DNA from: Rhizobium rhizoryzae
Lineage (GTDB): Bacteria > Pseudomonadota > Alphaproteobacteria > Rhizobiales > Rhizobiaceae
Reading direction: 5' to 3'
DNA length: 64,000 nucleotides
Assembly: GCF_011046895.1 (NCBI RefSeq)
Contig: NZ_CP049250.1
Span: 2,578,501 to 2,642,500 of the forward strand
Shown piece by piece: positions 1-8,922 of the stretch (the stretch's first letter is position 1; each line of letters begins with the position of its first letter). The position numbers were made by a program, and so were the translations under genes. The notes beneath the pieces were generated by a model. It was not told the origin of the DNA. It saw nothing but the letters and a program-made list of their open reading frames with translations, and searched no databases.

Positions 1-1
1 T

Positions 2-340
2 CAGGCAGAAATCGGTGAGTTAAAGATCAAGATCTCGGGATGCATCAACGCCTGCGGGCATCACCATGTTGGTCATATCGGCTTGCTCGGCGTTGAGAAG
101 AAGGGTGCTGAACTCTATCAAATCACGCTCGGTGGTTCGGCGGACGAGCATACTTCGATCGGTGAGATCATCGGGCGCGGTTTTGAGCCGGAAAAAGTGA
201 CCGATGCCGTCGAGAAGATCGTGGATACCTATCTTGGCCTTCGATTGTCCAAGGAGGAAACCTTCCTTCAGGCCTATCGTCGTGTCGGCCCGCAGCCTTT
301 CAAGGATGCGCTTTACGGCGAAGCTGCACAGGCAGCATAG
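2..340 (+). CDS. cysI: Assimilatory sulfite/nitrite reductase hemoprotein, C-terminal part
   Basis: Partial gene: the reading frame is open from the first bases of the window and ends at TAA near 340, leaving about 112 C-terminal residues. The sequence SGCINACGHHHVGHIG carries the C-x3-C pair that binds the 4Fe-4S cluster and siroheme in the sulfite/nitrite reductase family. The enzyme reduces sulfite to sulfide (or nitrite to ammonia) in the cytoplasm. The next gene is a DUF934 gene, the usual partner in alphaproteobacterial cysteine-biosynthesis operons, which favours sulfite over nitrite. The TTG at 83 is internal to the gene and is not the start. Confidence 0.9.
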   Translation, partial: QAEIGELKIKISGCINACGHHHVGHIGLLGVEKKGAELYQITLGGSADEHTSIGEIIGRGFEPEKVTDAVEKIVDTYLGLRLSKEETFLQAYRRVGPQPFKDALYGEAAQAA

Positions 341-355
341 GTTTAGGGATTGAAC

Positions 356-859
356 ATGACACGTATCTGGACAGAAAACGGTTTCGTGGACGCTGATCCC
401 TGGATCATCGAAACGGATGAGGTCAAGGCAGGCGAGGGGCAGACGGCTCTCCTCACCATTGATGAGTTGATCGAGCGCGCCGATAACTCCAACGACGTTG
501 GCTTTGGCGTACTGGTCAAGCCCGCCGATGACGTATCAAGGTTGGAGCCCTATCTCTACCGACTGGCGCTGATCGCTGTCGCCTTTCCCGCGTTCAACGA
601 TGGTCGTGGCTTCAGCCACGCCTCTCTGCTTCGCGAGAGGCTCGGCTACGCCAATGAATTGCGTGCGGTGGGCGATGTCTTGATCGACCAGGTTCCGCTC
701 ATGCTACGGTGCGGCTTCGACAGTTTCGCGGTCACCAATGAGACCGCGTTGCGTCGTCTTTCCGAAAACCGGCTGCCGGGCATTGCTGTTCACTACCAGC
801 CCACGGCTCGTGCAGCAACAGGCGGCGAAGCCTATAGCTGGCGCCGTCGCTCGGCCTGA
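356..859 (+). CDS. DUF934 family protein of the sulfate assimilation operon
   Basis: About 167 residues. It begins 15 bases after the reductase stop, so the two are almost certainly co-transcribed. I chose ATG 356 (MTRIWTENGF) over an in-frame TTG at 350 because a purine-rich GGGA lies just upstream. The sequence matches the DUF934 pattern, with a central segment rich in conserved aromatic and acidic residues (AFPAFNDGRGFSHASLLRERLGY, quoted here only to 'GRGFSHASLLRER' as the core). DUF934 genes sit beside cysI and cysH in Rhizobiales. Their biochemical role is unknown; a helper role in sulfite reduction is inference from the neighbourhood. Confidence 0.85.
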   Translation: MTRIWTENGFVDADPWIIETDEVKAGEGQTALLTIDELIERADNSNDVGFGVLVKPADDVSRLEPYLYRLALIAVAFPAFNDGRGFSHASLLRERLGYANELRAVGDVLIDQVPLMLRCGFDSFAVTNETALRRLSENRLPGIAVHYQPTARAATGGEAYSWRRRSA

Positions 860-892
860 TTAAAGCTGAGTGCAAGAGGCGAATTTTTCCAA

Positions 893-919
893 GCATCCGC
901 GACATATAAACGCGGATGC
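893..919 (+). terminator. Hairpin after the sulfite reductase operon
   Basis: Perfect 9-bp stem GCATCCGCG / CGCGGATGC with a 9-nt loop, about 35 bases after the DUF934 stop. No clear T-run follows, so it is a weak intrinsic terminator or a 3'-end stabilising hairpin. Confidence 0.45.
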
Positions 920-987
920 CTTCAAAACAGTGTGTTCATGGTATATGTCGCTAGCGCACACGAAGCTGGATAGAACGAGACGCACGA

Positions 988-1812
988 ATGAACGTTTCCG
1001 CCAAGACTGAAGAATTCGCCGCCAAGGCACCCGCCAATATTCCGGATGGAGTTTATGCGGAAACCGTTCTGGCTGTCGAACATTACACGGATCATTTGTT
1101 TCGTTTCCGCATGACGCGCCCTGCGGGCTTCCGCTTCCGGTCAGGCGAGTTTGCAATGATCGGCCTGATGGTTGGCGAGAAGCCGATCTATCGTGCTTAC
1201 TCCATCGCCAGCCCGGCCTGGGACGAAGAACTGGAGTTCTTCTCCATCAAGGTGCAGGACGGTCCGCTGACGCAGCATCTTCAGAAGATCAAGCCAGGCG
1301 ACACGGTTCTCATGCGAAAGAAGCCGACTGGCACTCTGGTGCTCGACGCGCTGACGCCGGGCAAGCGCCTTTACATGTTCTCGACCGGTACGGGCATCGC
1401 TCCGTTTGCGAGCCTCATTCGCGATCCCGAAACCTATGAAAAGTTTGACGAAGTCATTCTCACGCATACGTGCCGGGAGATTGCGGAGCTTAAATACGGT
1501 TTCGACCTGATGGAAGAAATCCGCAATCACGAGTTTCTGGCTGAGGTTGTCGGCGACAAGCTCAAGCATTATCCGACGGTGACACGTGAAGATTACGCGT
1601 TCCAGGGGCGCATTACCGATCTGATCGCAAACGGCAAACTGTTTACCGATCTAGGCGTTCCGCCGCTCGATCCAGCTGTTGATCGCGGTATGATTTGCGG
1701 ATCGACGGCCATGCTCAAGGACACTAAGGAATTGCTTGAAAAGGCGGGACTGACGGAAGGCGCAAACAATAAGCCTGCCGAGTTTGTCATCGAACGCGCA
1801 TTTGTCGGCTGA
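988..1812 (+). CDS. fpr: Ferredoxin-NADP reductase
   Basis: 274 residues, a single-FAD flavoenzyme that moves electrons between NADPH and ferredoxin or flavodoxin. The N-terminal FAD domain has the R-x-Y-S signature (RAYSIASP, residues 69-76). The NAD(P) domain starts with the glycine motif FSTGTGIAPF near 131-140, and CGST lies late in the protein. The length fits the bacterial subclass of plant-type FNRs. It sits downstream of the sulfite reductase operon but has its own upstream region and a hairpin between, so it is probably a separate transcript. Its role may be supplying electrons for biosynthesis and oxidative-stress defence. Confidence 0.93.
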   Translation: MNVSAKTEEFAAKAPANIPDGVYAETVLAVEHYTDHLFRFRMTRPAGFRFRSGEFAMIGLMVGEKPIYRAYSIASPAWDEELEFFSIKVQDGPLTQHLQKIKPGDTVLMRKKPTGTLVLDALTPGKRLYMFSTGTGIAPFASLIRDPETYEKFDEVILTHTCREIAELKYGFDLMEEIRNHEFLAEVVGDKLKHYPTVTREDYAFQGRITDLIANGKLFTDLGVPPLDPAVDRGMICGSTAMLKDTKELLEKAGLTEGANNKPAEFVIERAFVG

Positions 1813-1832
1813 TCTATAGATATACTTTACGA

Positions 1833-1866
1833 AAAAGGCTCTGGATCGATCGATCCAGAGCCTTTT
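1833..1866 (+). terminator. Strong bidirectional terminator after fpr
   Basis: A perfect 34-bp palindrome centred on GATC, with AAAAGGCTCTGGATC mirrored on the other side and A/T runs at both ends. It should stop fpr transcription rightwards and the flagellar-rod-like gene leftwards. Confidence 0.9.
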
Positions 1867-1889
1867 TTGTCTTGGGAGACAATGTAATG

Positions 1890-2213
1890 TCAGTCGCGCT
1901 TGATTGTCGCCAATAGCTGCCACAGATCCGCGCCTGTTTCAAAAACGGCGGCGTTGGCTTTGAAAAACAGCGATGCTTCTGTGAGCTCAAGCATTTCCTG
2001 CCCGATGTCTACTCCTTCTCCGTCAGCGCCCGGCTGTTGAGATTGAGATAGATCTGCTCGTACGCCACCATCAGGGGTCGTGCTGAATTGGGTGGAGAGG
2101 CGGCTGTAGTTCGATGAGTCAACATTTGCAATGTTGTTGGCAGTGGCAGAAAGCCGCGTAACCTGTGCCTGCATGCCAGACAGGGCCGAATTCGTAACAC
2201 CGCTCAAGCTCAT
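1890..2213 (-). CDS. Small flagellar basal-body rod-like protein (FlgC/FlgG-type ends)
   Basis: 107 residues. The N-terminus (MSLSGVTNSALSGMQAQ followed by ATANNIANVDSSNY) matches the conserved N-terminal rod motif of flagellar rod, hook and hook-associated proteins. The C-terminus (EMLELTEASLFFKANAAVF) matches the coiled C-terminal rod motif. The two ends are joined by only a short linker, as in FlgC-class proteins but shorter. I chose the start at 2213 because GGAGAGG sits six bases upstream. No other flagellar gene is in the window, so this is an orphan. Whether it assembles into the flagellum is unknown. Confidence 0.72.
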   Translation of the reverse strand: MSLSGVTNSALSGMQAQVTRLSATANNIANVDSSNYSRLSTQFSTTPDGGVRADLSQSQQPGADGEGVDIGQEMLELTEASLFFKANAAVFETGADLWQLLATIKRD

Positions 2214-2406
2214 TTTCACCTCTCCAGGCAATTATGCCTGACGATGACCATACCCAACGAATAGATCGTTGTCGCTGATGATACGTCGGTAGGATTGATG
2301 AGATGTAAACTCAGTCACGTGATGTATGGACAGATGAATAACTTCAGCGGGACAATTTACGACTTGGCAATAACCCGCCCAAATTAAGTACAGCTTTACA
2401 GCAAAG

Positions 2407-2432
2407 CGGCTCCGTACGTGTCTACGGAGCCG
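2407..2432 (-). terminator. Hairpin downstream of the cupredoxin gene
   Basis: Perfect 10-bp stem CGGCTCCGTA / TACGGAGCCG with a 6-nt loop, about 28 bases beyond the cupredoxin stop. The following sequence (CTTTGCTG on the minus strand) is only weakly U-rich. Confidence 0.6.
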
Positions 2433-2459
2433 TCATTCACAAATCTGATAGGGCGAACA

Positions 2460-2891
2460 TCAGGGCGTCACGGTAAAATTCGCCTTCATGCCTGCTTCGA
2501 AATGGCCCTTGATATTGCAGAGCAGGAGATAGTTGCCTGCAGCGAGTTTGACCTTGAGCTGACCATCTTTGCCGGGCTTCAGATCGGAAACTTCACCCAG
2601 ACTTTTGAGCTTCGATTCATCGACCCTATGTTTCGCCGCATTATAGGGAATTTGATCATTGGCACTCTTCAGCTTGACGAGCACCATTTCATGCTCTTCC
2701 GTCATGGCGCTATTGTGAACCTTGAACGTCACGTCACCCGCCGGGACGCTGGCTTTATCAAGAGACAATGTCATCGGTTGACCGCCTTCGCCATTGGTCA
2801 TGACCATGACAGTCGAACCGGCTGCGAATGCGGGTGCCGATGCCAGCAAGCCGCCAGCAACCAGAAGCGATAGTGTTGTAAGTCTGGACAT
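2460..2891 (-). CDS. Exported cupredoxin-domain copper protein
   Basis: 143 residues from ATG 2891, which has GGAGA upstream; a longer in-frame extension would bury the signal peptide. A Sec signal peptide (SRLTTLSLLVAGGLLASAPAFA) is followed by a plastocyanin-like fold. Type-1 copper ligands are visible: a His in FKVHNSAM and the C-terminal C-x4-H-x4-M set in CNIKGHFEAGM. It is therefore probably a periplasmic blue copper protein that carries electrons or binds copper. No redox partner is adjacent, so the physiological role is open. Confidence 0.82.
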   Translation of the reverse strand: MSRLTTLSLLVAGGLLASAPAFAAGSTVMVMTNGEGGQPMTLSLDKASVPAGDVTFKVHNSAMTEEHEMVLVKLKSANDQIPYNAAKHRVDESKLKSLGEVSDLKPGKDGQLKVKLAAGNYLLLCNIKGHFEAGMKANFTVTP

Positions 2892-2979
2892 TGAAATTCT
2901 CCGTTCGGTATTGCCCCGGAGAATGGCTAGCAACCGATACTGACGGCTTGCTGAAGATCGGCATGCCGGCATTGGCATT

Positions 2980-3014
2980 CCGCTCCCGGTCAGAGAACCG
3001 GGAGCGGGTTTTTT
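2980..3014. terminator. Terminator hairpin beyond gcvP
   Basis: An 11-bp perfect stem CCGCTCCCGGT / ACCGGGAGCGG with a 6-nt loop. The six-T run follows on the plus strand, while the gcv operon reads on the minus strand, where only an A-run precedes the hairpin. It probably acts as a 3' barrier for gcvP, but the T-run orientation is the reverse of the usual one. Confidence 0.55.
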
Positions 3015-3016
3015 AG

Positions 3017-5881
3017 TTACTCCGCAGCCTCTGCATATTCCTCCATTGGAGGGCAGGTGCAGACGAGGTTACGGTCACCGTAGACGTTGTCGATACGGTT
3101 GACGGGAGACCAGTACTTGTCCACGCGGAAAGAACCCGGAGGGAAGCAGGCCTGCTCGCGCGAGTAAGGACGGTTCCACTCGCCGACCAGATCCTCGACC
3201 GTATGCGGTGCATTCTTGAGCGGGTTGTTTTCCCGATCCATCTTGCCCTCTTCGATCTGGCGCGCTTCCTCGCGGATCGCCAGCATCGCATCGCAGAAGC
3301 GATCGATCTCCGCCTTTGTTTCCGACTCGGTCGGCTCGATCATCAGGGTTCCTGCAACCGGCCAGCTCATGGTCGGTGCATGGAAGCCGCAATCGACGAG
3401 GCGCTTCGCGATGTCATCGACAGTGACACCGGCTGAAGCGCTCAATGGGCGTGTGTCGATGATGCATTCATGCGCAACCCGGCCGGATGCAGACTTGTAC
3501 AGCACATCATAGCTACCGGCGAGACGGGAAGCGATATAGTTGGCATTCAGGATTGCCACCTTCGTTGCCTGCGTCAGGCCTTCGCCGCCCATCATCAGGC
3601 AGTAAGACCAGCTGATCGGCAGAATGGATGGAGATCCGAATGGTGCAGCCGAGACCGCACCTTCGCGTCCGTCCCATTCCGGGTGTCCCGGAAGATAGGG
3701 TGCCAGATGCGACTTGACGCCAATGGGTCCCATGCCGGGTCCGCCGCCGCCATGCGGAATGCAGAAGGTCTTGTGCAGGTTGAGGTGCGATACGTCAGAG
3801 CCGATATCGCCTGGGCGGGAGAGGCCGACCATGGCATTCATGTTCGCGCCATCGAGATAGACCTGGCCGCCATGCTGATGGGTAATCTCGCAGATTTCCC
3901 GAACAGTTTCCTCAAACACACCGTGCGTGGACGGGTAGGTGATCATGCAGGCGGAAAGGCTGGACGCGTACTGTTCAGCCTTGGCGCGGAAATCATCAAG
4001 ATCGACGTCGCCGTTTTCCTTCGCCTTTACCGGCACCACCTTCATGCCCACCATCTGCGCCGAGGCGGGGTTGGTTCCGTGCGCCGAGGTGGGGATCAGG
4101 CAGACATCACGATGCGTATCACCGCAGGCGATGTGGTAGTTGCGGATTGTTAGCAGGCCAGCATACTCACCCTGCGCACCGGAATTTGGCTGCATGGAGA
4201 AAGCGTCGTAGCCGGTGATCTGGCAAAGCTTGGCAGACAGATCCTCGATCATTTCCTTATAGCCGGCGGCCTGTTCGACCGGGGCGAAAGGATGCATGTC
4301 GGAGAATTCCGGCCAGGTGATCGGCAGCATTTCGGCCGTGGCATTCAGCTTCATCGTGCACGAGCCAAGCGGGATCATTGCACGATCGAGCGCCAGATCG
4401 CGATCCGAAAGACGGCGGATGTAGCGCGTCATTTCGCTTTCAGCACGGTTCATGTGGAAGATCGGATGCGTCATGTAGGCCGATGTCCGCAGCAGATCCT
4501 TCGGAAGACGGTAATCTGCTTCGAAATCCGAGACAGCGAAATTGCCGCCGAAGGCACGCCAGACCGCTTCCAGCGTTGCGGGACGCGTGCGCTCATCCAG
4601 TGACATGCCGATCTTGGTTGTGCCGACCTTGCGAAGGTTGACGCCTTCGGCAACGGCGGCGCGCAGGATGAGGCCCTGCATATGCCCGACCTCAACGGTG
4701 ATCGTATCGAAGAATGCGTCAGGCTCTACCATATAGCCGAGCTTTTCCAGGCCCTTGGCCATCAGCACAGCTTTTCTGTGAACCTGCTGGGCGATGGCCT
4801 TCAGACCTTCGGGTCCGTGGAATACGCCGTACATGGAAGCCATGACAGCGAGAAGCACCTGCGCGGTGCAGATGTTTGACGTCGCTTTTTCGCGGCGAAT
4901 ATGCTGCTCGCGCGTTTGCAGCGACAGACGATAAGCCCGGTTGCCGCGCGCATCGACTGAGACGCCAACGAGACGACCCGGCATGGAGCGCTTGTGCGCA
5001 TCCTTCACAGCCATGAAGGCTGCGTGCGGACCACCATAACCCATGGGAACGCCGAAGCGCTGGGACGAACCGATTGCGATGTCCGCACCCATTTCGCCTG
5101 GAGACTTGAGGAGTGTCAGCGCCAGCAGGTCGGACGCCATGGCTGCCACGGCACCAGTCTGGTGCAGGCGGGCGATCAGACCGGAGAAATCCTGCGCATG
5201 ACCGTGTGTACCCGGATACTGGAAAATCGCGCCAAACACATCGACAGGATCGAGATCCGTAAACGGATTTCCAATGATGACCTTCCAGCCAAGCGGCGCC
5301 GCGCGGGTTTCAATCAATGCGATCGTCTGCGGATGGCAGGCCGCATCCACGAAAAAGGCTGTTGCCTTGGATTTCGCCTGACGCTGGCAGAGCGCCATGG
5401 CTTCAGCGGCTGCGGTTGCTTCATCGAGAAGCGAAGCATTGGCGACATCGAGACCTGTCAGGTCGCAGATCATGGTCTGGAAGTTCAGAAGGGCTTCCAG
5501 GCGGCCCTGCGAGATCTCTGGCTGGTAGGGCGTATAGGCCGTGTACCAGGCAGGGTTTTCCAGAATATTGCGCTGGATGACCGGAGGCGTGATCGTACCA
5601 TAGTAGCCCTGTCCAATCAGCGACGTCAGGGGCTGGTTCTTGTTTGCGGTCTCACGCAGACGATCCAGGGCCTCGCGTTCGGTCAGAGCCGCACCCCATG
5701 CCAGCGGCTCGCGCTGGCGAATGGAGGATGGCACTGTTGCGTCGATCAGGGCGTCTAGCGACGGATAACCGATAACCTTCAGCATTTCCTTCATTTCGGA
5801 AGGAGAGGGACCAATGTGCCGCCGATTGGCGAAATCATAGGGCTGATAGTCGGTGAAATGGAAATCGCGGGTGTCAGACAT
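3017..5881 (-). CDS. gcvP: Glycine dehydrogenase (decarboxylating), P protein
   Basis: 954 residues, the normal size for the fused P protein. It decarboxylates glycine with PLP and passes the aminomethyl group to lipoyl-GcvH. The PLP-lysine region [16 protein letters not shown] lies near residue 700. The N- and C-terminal halves are the duplicated aminotransferase-like domains. It is the last gene of gcvT-gcvH-gcvP. Its ATG (5881) overlaps the final base of gcvH, so translation is probably coupled. Expression should follow the glycine riboswitch upstream of gcvT. Confidence 0.97.
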   Translation of the reverse strand: MSDTRDFHFTDYQPYDFANRRHIGPSPSEMKEMLKVIGYPSLDALIDATVPSSIRQREPLAWGAALTEREALDRLRETANKNQPLTSLIGQGYYGTITPPVIQRNILENPAWYTAYTPYQPEISQGRLEALLNFQTMICDLTGLDVANASLLDEATAAAEAMALCQRQAKSKATAFFVDAACHPQTIALIETRAAPLGWKVIIGNPFTDLDPVDVFGAIFQYPGTHGHAQDFSGLIARLHQTGAVAAMASDLLALTLLKSPGEMGADIAIGSSQRFGVPMGYGGPHAAFMAVKDAHKRSMPGRLVGVSVDARGNRAYRLSLQTREQHIRREKATSNICTAQVLLAVMASMYGVFHGPEGLKAIAQQVHRKAVLMAKGLEKLGYMVEPDAFFDTITVEVGHMQGLILRAAVAEGVNLRKVGTTKIGMSLDERTRPATLEAVWRAFGGNFAVSDFEADYRLPKDLLRTSAYMTHPIFHMNRAESEMTRYIRRLSDRDLALDRAMIPLGSCTMKLNATAEMLPITWPEFSDMHPFAPVEQAAGYKEMIEDLSAKLCQITGYDAFSMQPNSGAQGEYAGLLTIRNYHIACGDTHRDVCLIPTSAHGTNPASAQMVGMKVVPVKAKENGDVDLDDFRAKAEQYASSLSACMITYPSTHGVFEETVREICEITHQHGGQVYLDGANMNAMVGLSRPGDIGSDVSHLNLHKTFCIPHGGGGPGMGPIGVKSHLAPYLPGHPEWDGREGAVSAAPFGSPSILPISWSYCLMMGGEGLTQATKVAILNANYIASRLAGSYDVLYKSASGRVAHECIIDTRPLSASAGVTVDDIAKRLVDCGFHAPTMSWPVAGTLMIEPTESETKAEIDRFCDAMLAIREEARQIEEGKMDRENNPLKNAPHTVEDLVGEWNRPYSREQACFPPGSFRVDKYWSPVNRIDNVYGDRNLVCTCPPMEEYAEAAE

Positions 5882-6243
5882 TAGCCAACCAGCTCCTTAT
5901 AGGCCGCTTCGTCCAGAAGATCATTGGCGTCGGCAACATTGCTGAGCTTCAGCTTGAAGAACCAGCCTGCGCCCTGCGGATCGGAATTGACCAGCGATGG
6001 GTCGGAGGTGATCGCCTCATTGATCTCGACGATCTCGCCGTCGAGGGGACAATACACGTCGGACGCAGCTTTCACGCTCTCGACCGTTGCGGCTTCGCCG
6101 TTCTTGGCGAATGTGCTGCCGACTTCCGGCAGTTCCACAAATACGAGATCACCGAGCTGGTCTGCAGCGTGCTGCGTGATGCCAACAGTTGCAACATCGC
6201 CATCAAGCTTCAGCCATTCGTGTTCAGCGGTAAATTTCAACAT
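5881..6243 (-). CDS. gcvH: Glycine cleavage system H protein
   Basis: 120 residues. This lipoyl carrier shuttles the aminomethyl intermediate between GcvP, GcvT and the L protein. The lipoylated lysine is in [12 protein letters not shown] (K58), and the fold matches the GcvH family over its full length. It lies 19 bases after gcvT with a GGAGAG ribosome-binding site and overlaps the gcvP start. LipB, which attaches octanoyl groups to such carriers, is encoded at about 18.5-19.3 kb in this window. Confidence 0.97.
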   Translation of the reverse strand: MLKFTAEHEWLKLDGDVATVGITQHAADQLGDLVFVELPEVGSTFAKNGEAATVESVKAASDVYCPLDGEIVEINEAITSDPSLVNSDPQGAGWFFKLKLSNVADANDLLDEAAYKELVG

Positions 6244-6262
6244 GGTTCTCTCCGGAAGTTTT

Positions 6263-7399
6263 TTAGCGTTTGTAGGTAGGGGTAATAAACGGCAGGGACG
6301 CGACCGTCAGCGGCAGGTATTTGCCTCGAACTTCCGCAAACACCTGTTGGCCGGGCACCGCGAGTTCGCTCGGCACGTAACCCATGGCAACGGGGCCTTC
6401 GACAGAAGGACCGAAGGTCCCGGATGTCACTTCGCCGATTTCGCGCTGGCCTTCAGCATCCGCAAAAAGCTTGGCATGGGCGCGCACCGGTGCCTTGCCC
6501 TCGGGCTTCAGGCCGACGCGGCGGCGGCTTGTCTTGTTCGCCAACTCGCCGAGAATGCGTCCGGCGCCCGGGAAGCCGCCTTCACGTTCGCCACCAGCGC
6601 GACGTGCCTTCTGGATGGCCCATTCCAATGAAGCCTCGATCGGTGACGTGGTCGTGTCGATGTCGTTGCCGTAGAGGCACAAACCCGCTTCGAGGCGCAG
6701 AGAATCGCGCGCACCGAGACCGATGGCTTCGCAATCTTCATGGGCCAGCAATGCCTTGGCCAATTCTTCGGCTTTGTCCGAAGGAACGGAGATTTCGTAC
6801 CCGTCTTCGCCCGAATAGCCAGAACGGGAAACGATGCAGTCAGCACCCACCAAAGTCACATCGCGGACGTCCATGAACTTCATGGCGGCGACTTCGGGAG
6901 CGAGTGAGGCGAGAACGGCTTCCGCTGCCGGGCCTTGAAGCGCGATCAGGGCACGATCTTCGAGCAGCGTTACAGAACAGCCGGAAAGATGCGCCTTCAT
7001 GTGAGCGACATCGGCTTCCTTGCAGGCCGCATTTACCACGACAAGCAGGTGATCGCCGCGATTGGTGATCATCAGATCATCCAGTATTCCGCCGTTGTCA
7101 TCCGTGAAGAAACCATAACGCTGGCGACCTTCCTTCAGGCCCAGAATATCGACCGGAACGAGCTTTTCCAGTGCGAGGGCTGCATCGGCAACGGCGCCCG
7201 AGGCTGCCTTCACCAGCACCTGGCCCATGTGAGAGACGTCGAAAAGGCCAGCTTTTGCGCGCGTATGAAGGTGTTCCTTTAAAACGCCTGCCGGATATTG
7301 AACCGGCATGTCGTATCCCGCGAACGGCACCATGCGTGCGCCGAGCGAGATGTGAAGTGCATGGAGTGGGGTAGTGGACAGTGGGCCGCTATCGGTCAA
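6263..7399 (-). CDS. gcvT: Glycine cleavage system aminomethyltransferase, T protein
   Basis: 378 residues. It transfers the methylene group from the aminomethyl-lipoyl H protein to tetrahydrofolate and releases ammonia. The sequence shows the family's N-terminal region ([20 protein letters not shown]) and VSHMGQV, and the C-terminal beta-barrel extension near residues 300-370. It is the first gene of the operon. A tandem glycine riboswitch lies 69-233 bases upstream of its ATG, so transcription or translation should rise with glycine. Confidence 0.96.
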   Translation of the reverse strand: MTDSGPLSTTPLHALHISLGARMVPFAGYDMPVQYPAGVLKEHLHTRAKAGLFDVSHMGQVLVKAASGAVADAALALEKLVPVDILGLKEGRQRYGFFTDDNGGILDDLMITNRGDHLLVVVNAACKEADVAHMKAHLSGCSVTLLEDRALIALQGPAAEAVLASLAPEVAAMKFMDVRDVTLVGADCIVSRSGYSGEDGYEISVPSDKAEELAKALLAHEDCEAIGLGARDSLRLEAGLCLYGNDIDTTTSPIEASLEWAIQKARRAGGEREGGFPGAGRILGELANKTSRRRVGLKPEGKAPVRAHAKLFADAEGQREIGEVTSGTFGPSVEGPVAMGYVPSELAVPGQQVFAEVRGKYLPLTVASLPFITPTYKR

Positions 7400-7467
7400 G
7401 AACGCCTCCAGATCAGGTGCGGCTTGGCCGCACGGGCTCAGTTACTGACGCCAAAACAGCGCCTTTC

Positions 7468-7632
7468 AAAGAGCCCCCTCTGTCCTTTGCGCCTGAGATT
7501 GTTATCCCTTCGGCGAGCCCTTCGCGTAGAAAAGGCTTCTCTCCAGAGTTCTGTAGGTCTCGCTGGTCCTTTTGCCTGAGAGTTTCCGGGGCGGTTGCTC
7601 CTTCGGCGCCGCATCGAAGCGGTTTCTCCCAA
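7468..7632 (-). promoter_or_regulatory. Tandem glycine riboswitch (two aptamers)
   Basis: Read on the minus strand, two copies of the glycine aptamer core occur in series. The first (about 7555-7632) has GCGCCGAAGGAGCAA followed by CTCTCAGGCAAAAGGAC. The second (about 7471-7545) has TCGCCGAAGGGATAA followed by TCTCAGGCGCAAAGGAC. These are the conserved halves of the gcvT-motif riboswitch, and it lies directly upstream of gcvT. It senses glycine and turns on glycine breakdown. Confidence 0.95.
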
Positions 7633-7805
7633 CGAGATGTGCCGTCATTATGAGAGCAGGATGCCAGTTGGCAAGTAGCAAATGTCGCAATGGACACGAA
7701 ATTTGTCGCGCAGCCTAACTGCGGGTACGGACTTAATCGCTTCGGCTATTACAAGCCGAGATCCTGAAATAACGGAAGACAGGAAGAGCCTAGAGAGCGA
7801 CCGGC

Positions 7806-8084
7806 TTACTCGGTTTCCTCATACGCCTTGCTGACATCCTGCAGACTTGGGAAGCTTTCGGCGTTTCGCTGCATGGTATCACCGAGACTCAGTGCAAGCG
7901 GAGGTATGAGCGCCACTGCTTCCGCCTTCTCTGCACTACCAGCTTTAGCAATCTCGTTGGTTTCCGCATCGTTTTTCACATCGCGCACCTGATCTTTTGT
8001 CGAGATCCTGCGAGCCGGCTTCGCTGCCTCCATGGCGTAAGCGGCTGTTGCGGCGGAAATTGAGAGGACTTGTGTCATGGCCAT
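7806..8084 (-). CDS. Hypothetical protein
   Basis: About 92 residues from ATG 8084; a second ATG at 8078 is equally possible. The N-terminus is Ala-rich and the middle charged (ARRISTKDQVRDVKND), with no signal peptide or clear membrane segment. No family is recognised. It lies between the gcv leader and crcB, read away from crcB. Codon use resembles its neighbours, which supports a real gene, but its function cannot be predicted. Confidence 0.5.
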   Translation of the reverse strand: MAMTQVLSISAATAAYAMEAAKPARRISTKDQVRDVKNDAETNEIAKAGSAEKAEAVALIPPLALSLGDTMQRNAESFPSLQDVSKAYEETE

Positions 8085-8188
8085 ATCCACGTCTAGTTTC
8101 CATGAGTATATCGTCACCGACCTCAAGGAAGCTTAAGTCGTTTCCTAGAATTGTAGACATCCGGACTTTCAACTCATCTGGAACAAAA

Positions 8189-8566
8189 ATGCTGAACATA
8201 GTTCTCGTGGCCGTAGGCGGCGCCTTCGGTTCTGTTTGTCGCTATCTCACCGGCATCCTCATGACGAGGCTGATGGGCCCTGCTTTTCCCTGGGGCACAA
8301 TCACTGTCAATATTGTCGGGTCGTTCGCAATCGGTTTGCTGACGGAGTTGGTTGCGCGGCGCTTCGATGCCTCTTTGGAAATGCGGCTGCTGCTTGTCGT
8401 TGGCATTCTTGGCGGGTTCACGACGTTTTCGTCGTTCTCCCTCGATACTGTTGCGCTGATCGAAAAGGGTGCCGTTTCATCGGCCGTGATCTACGTATTT
8501 TCCAGCGTCGTTGTTTCGCTCATGGCAACTTTTGCCGGTTTTGCTGTCGGTCGCGCGCTGCTCTAG
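8189..8566 (+). CDS. crcB: Fluoride ion channel CrcB/Fluc
   Basis: 125 residues with four hydrophobic segments. The Fluc motif GGFTTFSSFS lies at residues 75-84, with the conserved Asn in NIVGSF near 41-46 and GSVCRY near 14-19. As a dual-topology dimer in the inner membrane it exports fluoride. I chose ATG 8189 because the upstream in-frame extension is hydrophilic and non-homologous. The stop TAG coincides with the left TA-G end of an inserted repeat element, so the native stop may have been replaced. No fluoride riboswitch is visible in the 100 bases upstream. Confidence 0.93.
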   Translation: MLNIVLVAVGGAFGSVCRYLTGILMTRLMGPAFPWGTITVNIVGSFAIGLLTELVARRFDASLEMRLLLVVGILGGFTTFSSFSLDTVALIEKGAVSSAVIYVFSSVVVSLMATFAGFAVGRALL

Positions 8567-8833
8567 GGTCAAAACTCAATCAGGTTTCGGGCGTGGCGCG
8601 AGCGGATTTTGTTGGCGAGCAGGAGAAGAGGCTGCCGTGGAGCGCCACTCCACAAAGCCTTTTCGACGCCTTCGCAGAGAAAATCTGCCGCGTTCCGCAG
8701 GGATATGGCGAAAATCGCTCATTTCTGCGTCGCGAATCCTTGATGGATATTGGATCCACCGGCGGCTTCGCTTCTATAACTGAACGATTTTCTGCCATAC
8801 CACGCTCCAAATCCCGATTGAGTTTTGACCCTA
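8564..8833. mobile_element. 270-bp MITE-like element with TA-flanked terminal inverted repeats
   Basis: The ends are perfect 18-bp inverted repeats, TAGGGTCAAAACTCAATC at 8564-8581 and its complement at 8816-8833. Weaker similarity (a shared GCGTGG) continues inward to about 35 bp. Both ends carry a TA, as expected for a TA target duplication of IS630/Tc1-mariner-type transposition. The interior has no transposase; a 76-codon minus-strand frame inside lacks any recognisable domain. The left TA is part of the crcB stop codon TAG. The family assignment is inference from the ends only. Confidence 0.75.
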
Positions 8834-8922
8834 ACCTGTATTTCCCAACTGACCCTTTCCAATCGGAGGTGAAATCATCTAAAGGCTGAACCTTGATAAA
8901 CAGGTTTCAGGAAAGAGGTTCG

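Noticed and set aside
4994..5758. 254-codon plus-strand frame
   Set aside because: Entirely antisense to gcvP; typical shadow frame in GC-rich coding DNA.
8085..8188. Fluoride riboswitch before crcB
   Set aside because: The crcB-motif core sequences were looked for and are absent.
8580..8810. 76-codon minus-strand frame inside the MITE
   Set aside because: No ribosome-binding site or transposase motif; it ends inside the inverted repeat.
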